A stretch of DNA of 64,000 nt from positions 17,649,853 to 17,713,852 of the forward strand of contig CM035808.1 in the NCBI GenBank assembly GCA_020466095.1, in the 5' to 3' direction. The notes below the pieces were generated by a model. It was not told where the DNA came from, did not search any database, and saw nothing but the letters and a program-made list of their open reading frames with translations. This document shows positions 57,908 through 64,000 of this stretch, piece by piece (the first letter of the stretch is position 1; each line of letters starts with the position of its first letter). The position numbers and the translations under genes were made by a program. Source of the DNA: Chlorops oryzae. Its lineage: Eukaryota > Arthropoda > Insecta > Diptera > Chloropidae.

Positions 57908-60900
57908 CTACTCATACCTGTGCTTAGCTAGCTTGCCGGCTAGAGCGCATAACAATACATCTTTAAAGTATTTTGAAGCGCTCTCCAGTATCTCACTTTG
58001 TACAAACACTTGAAGTCCGTTGCCGAGCGCGATGCATGCGAATGGCAGACAAAGTGTACGAACGGCCAGTGCTCGCTACCTGTACTGTTAATTTTGTGCA
58101 GTCTACTGTAGTGTAGCTTAGTGTGTAGTGTAGTGTCAAGTCATGTAGCCGTGTATAAACTGAAAATTCAAACGAAAAACTGAAAAATGAACCTCAACTC
58201 GATTGCGACTGGATCCAATCGCACAGTCGAACAACGAGACGAACCAATACGAACATGGTCTTTGGCGCGGAAGAATCCGAATTGACTTGAGAGTGGGCAA
58301 ACCAATTCAGTGGAGTCGTCGTGCCCAAATAGAATTCCAAAACACGGAGATGGATTACAAATACACATAGTTCTCCTAAAAAAAAAAAAAAACCGAAAAA
58401 ATAAAACAGAAAAATAAGAAAACGCGAAATTGTGACGTGCTGAAATTGAATTTGAATATTTTGAGACGTTAAATTTGAAATTGTATTTTTTGCTGATGCA
58501 AAAATCAGATCACTTTCAATCCTGAGATGATGGAGTGGAATGTTGTGAAAAGCAGAAAGTTGGAATTTATAGCTGAAGGGTCTACTTATATGCTGTGTTT
58601 GACTTGAAGTGTCTTGAAAACGTCTCTCGTTCATAAATAATAAGTAATAAACGAAACATAACTCATACAGTGCCTGGCGTCAAATGTTCGTGTGCCTTTT
58701 TTATAGCATGCAACATTTTCTGCAAACTCTCGAACAAGTTAAGCTTCATTTTTTAAGTTTTTCTGTTTTTTTTTTCTTTGTGTGCCTTTTAAAGGCGTAT
58801 TTAACTAACCAATTAAGCTCAACAACGGCAAGTGGCAATCCTAAATGAAATGTGTAGAAATATTAAAAGGCATTTATATATTTTCAAACGATTTTTTTTT
58901 TCATCTACCTATTGAAGAGAAATGAAAGTGAAAGCAATTTTTTATTTTTTTTAAAGCCTCTGCCTGTACCGACGACACTCTACCCATGCGCAGAAACTTG
59001 TAATTGCAGTCTCGCAACTTTGCGTGCGGATAGCTGGCTAAATACTGTGGCTGGTCCAACAAAAAAAGTGAATAACGGAAAAAATTTTAATTAAAAAAAA
59101 ATTGAAAAAAATTGAAAAAAGTTGAAAATCGCAAGTGCAGTTAAAATAAATTGTTTTCACGTGTTTTCTATGAATTTTTCAATAAACGCTTTCGAGTGCG
59201 GTTGCAAGTGCGCATAGTTCGCTCGGCGTCTTGAATTGCATTTTCTCGCTAATCGAACCGTGTGGTGTGGAGCTTTCGAAATAAGCTCGACGATAATTAA
59301 AAACCTTTTCGTATGAAGTGAAATGTTTTCGGCGATAATTTTGCTTTTCATTTGGAAGCTTAAAGCACATTTAATTGGATTTTAATTTGAGATATCTATT
59401 AATTTTTTTTTTTTTTGCTTTCGACTGGAATTCGAATCTATGACAAAATGCGTATTTTAAAGCACTGGTGAGTTGATTTGAAACGGCATTTCGAAAACAT
59501 TATGTTCCTATAAGATCTTAGTGTATAAATTTCAATTAATTTTCCTTGCCAGAGTCCCAGATAAATCTACGTACGTACAGTTTATTAATGATAATGTCTC
59601 GAAATAAATCCACTACAGTGAGAAATGATAGTAGCATAGTTTTAGGTGCTTTTAAGCAGGGGAATACTTGAAAGGTATATAATTTTTATTGGCTAAATGC
59701 CCAGTCATGTCATGAACATTTAAGTTCTTTGGATCTTTTCCAATGATTCGAAAATTCCCACCGGACGGACCCAACGATGTCTACTAAACAACCGAGTCGA
59801 AAATCATGGCTTGCGTGTAGAAATCTCCTCGGACGCATCGAGAATACTTAATAGGCGTTAAGTTATTTTAAACCAAACGGTTGCGAGTTCTAGGAAGTGA
59901 CTAGCCTCTAGCATGTCAGCCAAGCTACCTGACTATCATTCTGTATTCTTTATATATCTTTGTATATATAAGTAAATATATATACTTATATATATATATA
60001 TGATCTGTGTTGTCGGAAAAGGGTTCATTTGATTTTCAAGCTTACATAATCATAATTTATAGTTGGATATTTTATAATCTGAGCATTCATATCTTCCCGT
60101 CAATGTAGCGCGCATTTCTGAGACGATTTGTAATACAAATCTCTGGCTGCTGTCGCTTATACCAAATCCTCACATGAGCTCGCCAATGCAGTCTGTAGCA
60201 ACCCAAAGAGAAAAAGAATCTCTTTTTTTTATTCGATAATAAACTATCATGATTCATGTGCAGCGAGTATAAAAAAAAATGTTCCTGATTTCTCATTTCT
60301 TATTTGTTTTTTTTTTTTCATCTTCAGAGAAATTACTTCATTTTCTTGCTTTCGTTTTGCTGCTTCTGCTGCTGCTGCTAGTTTTCTTCTTCGTTAAAGA
60401 ACGTTAAGCAAAGTAAAACTGTGGATATGCTTGCATCATTACATTTTCCAACAGACTTATGAATACCTTTTCTCTATATTTTTACGCTTAGGTACCTATA
60501 AAGTAGAATAAGAAAAGTGCAAGAAAATGTGGAAAAATCGTTTTGATATTAATAACATGGCTTACGTCACGCAATGGTATTTGTTATGTCGTGTTGGGCA
60601 TTAAGAATTTACTGCGTTGACGTTCAGTGATTGTACCTACCTGCTGCGTAAAGAACTATTTTCTCTCATGCGATCATTTATTTGTTATATCTGTAAATGA
60701 ATTGGGTTTGGATGTTGTGTTACAGCGATTGCATGAAGGTTTTTAGTGAAAAAATTTATTTGGGTTACTTATATGATCTTTGGAGATTTAATTTCCTCTA
60801 TTGAAACAACACATTCGTGGTACTTTTCAAACTAATTACATGTTAATTTGCATTCTATTTTACAGTAAAATAAATTGTTTTTAAAATTTAAATTTCAATT

Positions 60901-61055
60901 TTCCCTGATATTTCGAGCTTTTTTCAATGGAAATTTAACTTTAATACTATGATGGCAGTTGTGTTATGTGAACCCCAATAATGCATCAATTTTCATTACG
61001 CTCAATTGGACTTACTTTCTTATAAGAATTATAAGTCAATGCTCACCTTATTTGC
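57908..61055. other. Non-coding; one tiny ATG frame
   Basis: A 32-codon frame at 58,187-58,285 starts with a fair AAAAATG context (MNLNSIATGSNRTVEQ...) after GTAGTGTAG repeats. It could be a 5'UTR or chance and is not supported as a gene. (TA)n lies at ~59,983-60,001 and GCTGCTGCTGCT at ~60,366-60,378. Nothing else recognised. Confidence 0.3.
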
Positions 61056-61424
61056 AAAAACAAAAATCATTTTTGTATACAGATATGAGAATAAGAGAAA
61101 GAGTGTTTTTTTCTAATGTGTAGGATGATGACCATAGTTATAGCGATGTCGCAATTTTTTTCAACGAAAGCTTAAGTCTACATAGTAGCTATACACTCAC
61201 CAAATTTCAATAAGCTGGGATGTATAGTAAAAAAGTTATCCAGGAAAAACCTTAAAAATCGTGATTTTTGAAACTTCTGAACCACTTCCCACGACCCAAG
61301 GAGGGACTACTAAAACAATTTTTATGCAGTTTTTCGGATATTTACCTGGTTCATGTCCATGCCGAATTTCAATATGATATCTTTCATGGCTTAGGAGTAA
61401 ATTACGAAAAACTAAAGTGTGACC

Positions 61425-61520
<96 letters not shown>

Positions 61521-61563
61521 TGGCTAGATCGACTCCTCTTGTCACCCTGATCAAGAATATATA
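61056..61563 (+). mobile_element. mini-me / DINE-1-type element, left-truncated and cut by mariner
   Basis: From CAAAAATCATTTTTGTATACAG onward it matches the copy at ~14,010-14,460 closely (e.g. GAGAATAAGAGAAAGAGTG, AATTTCAATAAGCTGGGATG). It has (GACA)24 at 61,425-61,520 and the core TGGCTAGATCGACTCC...CTGATCAAGAATATAT. The copy stops abruptly in its (TA) tract, where the mariner starts. The 101-bp tandem repeats of copy 1 are absent. Its 3' hairpin end is expected beyond the window, on the far side of the mariner pair. Confidence 0.85.
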
Positions 61564-62853
61564 TTAGGTGTAGTAAAAAGAAATCCATTATTTTTGCATT
61601 AAATTGAGGGCTTTATTTAAGATAGTTAGAATGACCCGATTTAGGTCAAATATGCGCCGTTTTGTTCGATAACTTGTTGCCATTTTAAAGGTAATTTCAT
61701 TATGCCTCTCTCATAGAAGCCCTCGTTCCTATTAGCAAAAAATTGAGACAGTCGAATTTCAGAAGCCTCTCTTGAAGCGAATGTTTCACCAGCAAAATTG
61801 TTCGCCATGGACAGGAACAGATGGTAATCACTTGGTGCCAGGTCCGGACTATAAGGTGGATGCAGAAGAACCTCCCAACCAAACTCCCGGAGCTTCTGGC
61901 GAGTCACTATCGATGTGTGTGGCCTGGCGTTGTCCTGATGGAACACAATTCCTCTCCTATTGGCCAAAGCTGGCCGCTTATGGGCGATTGCTTCCTTCAG
62001 ACGGTCCAATTGTTGACAGTAGAGTTCCGAGTTAAGAGTTTTGCCGTATGGGAGCAGCTCATAGTAGATAATTCCCTGCCAATCCCACCAAACACACAGC
62101 AAAACCTTCCTGGCCGTCAATCCTGGCTTGGCCACCGTTTCCGCCGGTTCACCGTGTTTCGACCACGACCGTTTTCGCTTGACGTTGTCGTAAGTGACCC
62201 ACTTTTCATCACCAGTCACCAACCGCTTCAGAAATGGGTCGATTTTGTTGCGGTTCAGCAGCGATTCGCAGATGGAAATTCGGTCTTTGAGGTTTTTTTT
62301 GCGTTAACTCGTGTGGCACCCATACATCGAGCTTCTTTGTGTATCCAGCCTTATTCAAATGGTTCCAAACGGTTTTTTTGTGCAATCTTTAGCTCTTTTG
62401 CAATCGAAACAGTGCTAACATGACGGTCGGACTCGATAATTTCCATGATTTTATCGACATTTTCGACAATTGGACTTCCAGTGCGTGGTGCATCCTTGAC
62501 ATCGAAGTTACCGGAACGGAATCGACGAAACCAAAATTGCGCATGATTGGCTGTTACAGTATCAGGTCCATAAACGCTATTCACATTTTCAGCCGCCTGG
62601 CTTGCGTTTTCTCCCTTATCGAAGAAAAACTGTAAAATGTAGCGAATTTTCTCTTTGCTGATGTCCATCTTTGACAAGCTCTCAAACAAAACTGAATCAA
62701 TCAATCAAAAAAGTGTCAAAAAAGCTTTTTTAGTAGGAACTGTCATCTTTCTAATGCCCCCTAGCGGAACACGATCGGACTTATACAACGCGAGATGCAG
62801 ATAAATAACGCCATCTATTGGAAAAATAATGGATTTCTTTTTACTACACCAAT
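61564..62853 (-). mobile_element. Full-length mariner (copy 1), irritans-like, 1,290 bp
   Basis: The ends share a 29-bp identical inverted repeat beginning GGTGTAGTAAAAAGAAATCC, preceded by TTA at the left and ATT at the right. They are flanked by TA at 61,562-61,563 and 62,854-62,855. Length and TA duplication are as expected for mariner. The transposase is read leftward and is broken (separate entry). It inserted into the (TA) tract of a mini-me element. Confidence 0.93.
61641..62668 (-). pseudogene. Mariner transposase, two +1 frameshifts
   Basis: Starting MDISKEKIRYILQFFFDKG (ATG at 62,668) it follows the intact copy until a run of seven A (plus strand T at 62,373-62,379), where the other copy has six. 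A second run has eight A (T at 62,293-62,300) against seven. The two extra bases shift the frame twice, removing the region between the N-terminal helix-turn-helix part and the catalytic core. The downstream frame, from MVTGDEKWVT, encodes the complete DD34D core and ends NGAYLT at 61,641. Four substitutions relative to copy 2 (RTGS/RTGR, D/H, E/K, K/T) lie in the N-terminal part. The shared C-terminal ~180 residues are identical. Confidence 0.92.
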
Positions 62854-62861
62854 TATATTAT

Positions 62862-64000
62862 TAGATGGCGTTATTTATCTGCATCTCGCGTTGTATAAGT
62901 CCGATCGTGTTCCGCTAGGGGGCATTAGAAAGATGACAGTTCCTACTAAAAAAGCTTTTTTGACACTTTTTTGATTGATTGATTCAGTTTTGTTTGAGAG
63001 CTTGTCAAAGATGGACATCAGCAAAGAGAAAATTCGCTACATTTTACAGTTTTTCTTCGATAAGGGAGAAAACGCAAGCCAGGCGGCTGAAAATGTGAAT
63101 AGCGTTTATGGACCTGATACTGTAACAGCCAATCATGCGCAATTTTGGTTTCGTCGATTCCGTTCCGGTAACTTCGATGTCAAGGATGCACCACGCACTG
63201 GAAGGCCAATTGTCGAAAATGTCCATAAAATCATGGAAATTATCAAGTCCGACCGTCATGTTAGCACTGTTTCGATTGCAAAAGAGCTAACGATTGCACA
63301 AAAAACCGTTTGGAACCATTTGAATAAGGCTGGATACACAAAGAAGCTCGATGTATGGGTGCCACACGAGTTAACGCAAAAAAACCTCAAAGACCGAATT
63401 TCCATCTGCGAATCGCTGCTGAACCGCAACAAAATCGACCCATTTCTGAAGCGGTTGGTGACTGGTGATGAAAAGTGGGTCACTTACGACAACGTCAAGC
63501 GAAAACGGTCGTGGTCGAAACACGGTGAACCGGCGGAAACGGTGGCCAAGCCAGGATTGACGGCCAGGAAGGTTTTGCTGTGTGTTTGGTGGGATTGGCA
63601 GGGAATTATCTACTATGAGCTGCTCCCATACGGCAAAACTCTTAACTCGGAACTCTACTGTCAACAATTGGACCGTCTGAAGGAAGCAATCGCCCATAAG
63701 CGGCCAGCTTTGGCCAATAGGAGAGGAATTGTGTTCCATCAGGACAACGCCAGGCCACACACATCGATAGTGACTCGCCAGAAGCTCCGGGAGTTTGGTT
63801 GGGAGGTTCTTCTGCATCCACCTTATAGTCCGGACCTGGCACCAAGTGATTACCATCTGTTCCTGTCCATGGCGAACAATTTTGCTGGTGAAACATTCGC
63901 TTCAAGAGAGGCTTCTGAAATTCGACTGTCTCAATTTTTTGCTAATAGGAACGAGGGCTTCTATGAGAGAGGCATAATGAAATTACCTTTAAAATGGCAA
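62862..64000 (+). mobile_element. Mariner (copy 2), 5' end lacking its TIR, 3' end beyond window
   Basis: Starts at TAGATGGCGTTATTTATC, which corresponds to ~36 bp inside copy 1, so the outer 5' inverted repeat is missing. Only 6-8 bp (TATATTAT) separate it from the TA of copy 1. It is nearly identical to copy 1 in opposite orientation. Confidence 0.92.
63011..64000 (+). CDS. Mariner transposase, open frame, C-terminus cut by window edge
   Basis: 330 codons without a stop from ATG 63,011. By comparison with copy 1 the full protein should be 341 residues, the normal mariner length. The transposase binds the terminal repeats and performs cut-and-paste at TA sites in the nucleus. The N-terminal ~110 residues hold the paired helix-turn-helix DNA-binding region (MDISKEKIRYILQ..., NHAQFWFRRFRSG). 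A linker motif WVPHEL follows at ~120. The catalytic residues are D153 in VTGDEKW, D245 in HQDNARPH and D280 in YSPDLAPSDYHLF; 34 residues lie between the last two, the DD34D signature. It appears catalytically intact, though without its own 5' TIR. Best guess is the irritans subfamily, by motif. Confidence 0.93.
   Translation, partial: MDISKEKIRYILQFFFDKGENASQAAENVNSVYGPDTVTANHAQFWFRRFRSGNFDVKDAPRTGRPIVENVHKIMEIIKSDRHVSTVSIAKELTIAQKTVWNHLNKAGYTKKLDVWVPHELTQKNLKDRISICESLLNRNKIDPFLKRLVTGDEKWVTYDNVKRKRSWSKHGEPAETVAKPGLTARKVLLCVWWDWQGIIYYELLPYGKTLNSELYCQQLDRLKEAIAHKRPALANRRGIVFHQDNARPHTSIVTRQKLREFGWEVLLHPPYSPDLAPSDYHLFLSMANNFAGETFASREASEIRLSQFFANRNEGFYERGIMKLPLKWQ

Larger units (their letters stand above)
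61677..64000. repeat. ~2.3-kb near-perfect palindrome formed by the two mariners
   Basis: The left arm 61,677-62,817 and right arm 62,862-64,000 are inverted copies differing by two homopolymer lengths and a handful of substitutions. The 44-bp loop (62,818-62,861) contains the 5' TIR of copy 1. The right arm continues past the window. A read-through transcript would form a long hairpin RNA. Confidence 0.93.

Noticed and set aside
61772..62423. Open frames antisense to the mariner transposase (also 63,371-63,905 minus)
   Set aside because: They are mirror frames of the transposase gene in both copies; only the sense frame carries known motifs.

Overview
This window looks like nuclear DNA of a higher (brachyceran) fly. 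The reasons are its low G+C content, long introns, abundant CATATGTATG-type microsatellites, CAA/CAG-rich coding sequence, an irritans-like mariner transposon, two mini-me/DINE-1-type elements with the (GACA)n - core - (TA)n arrangement, and many tRNA-derived SINEs. A tephritid or a related schizophoran fly is plausible, but the sequence does not prove it. There is no sign of bacterial, plasmid or viral genes. Most open frames in the window are low-complexity or transposon shadows.

Coding content is sparse. (1) One plus-strand host gene is seen as three coding exons with clean GT-AG borders: 35,821-35,951, 44,129-45,496 and 45,752-45,954. They are separated by introns of 8.2 kb and 255 bp. 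It encodes a short helical segment followed by a long Gln/Asn/Thr/Ser-rich, probably disordered region. Both ends of the gene lie beyond the visible exons and I do not recognise it. (2) Inside its large intron, on the minus strand, 42,060-42,903 looks like a small multi-exon membrane protein gene whose frame breaks at a homopolymer. (3) The right end carries two mariner copies facing each other. The plus-strand copy has an open transposase frame to the window edge with an intact DD34D triad.

Layout: 1-9.3 kb is AT-rich non-coding DNA with degraded inverted-repeat elements. 9.3-12.4 kb holds a complete SINE with 10-bp target duplication and a 1-kb CT-rich array. 13.0-14.5 kb is a mini-me/helentron-like element with nine ~101-bp tandem repeats. 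14.9-20.9 kb is a nest of SINEs, MITEs, tRNA-like modules and a LINE 3' fragment. 21-34 kb is non-coding with several MITEs. 34.5-35.06 kb is a SINE whose tail is ~400 bp of telomere-like CCTAA repeats. 35.8-46 kb is the host gene with intronic transposons. 46-58 kb holds hAT-type MITEs, another SINE and further inverted-repeat elements. 61.06-64 kb is a mini-me copy interrupted by a head-to-head mariner pair, which forms a palindrome of ~1.14-kb arms around a 44-bp loop.

The strongest evidence throughout is structural: matching terminal inverted repeats, target-site duplications and precise nested insertions. Family names rest on recognised motifs and no database search was done.
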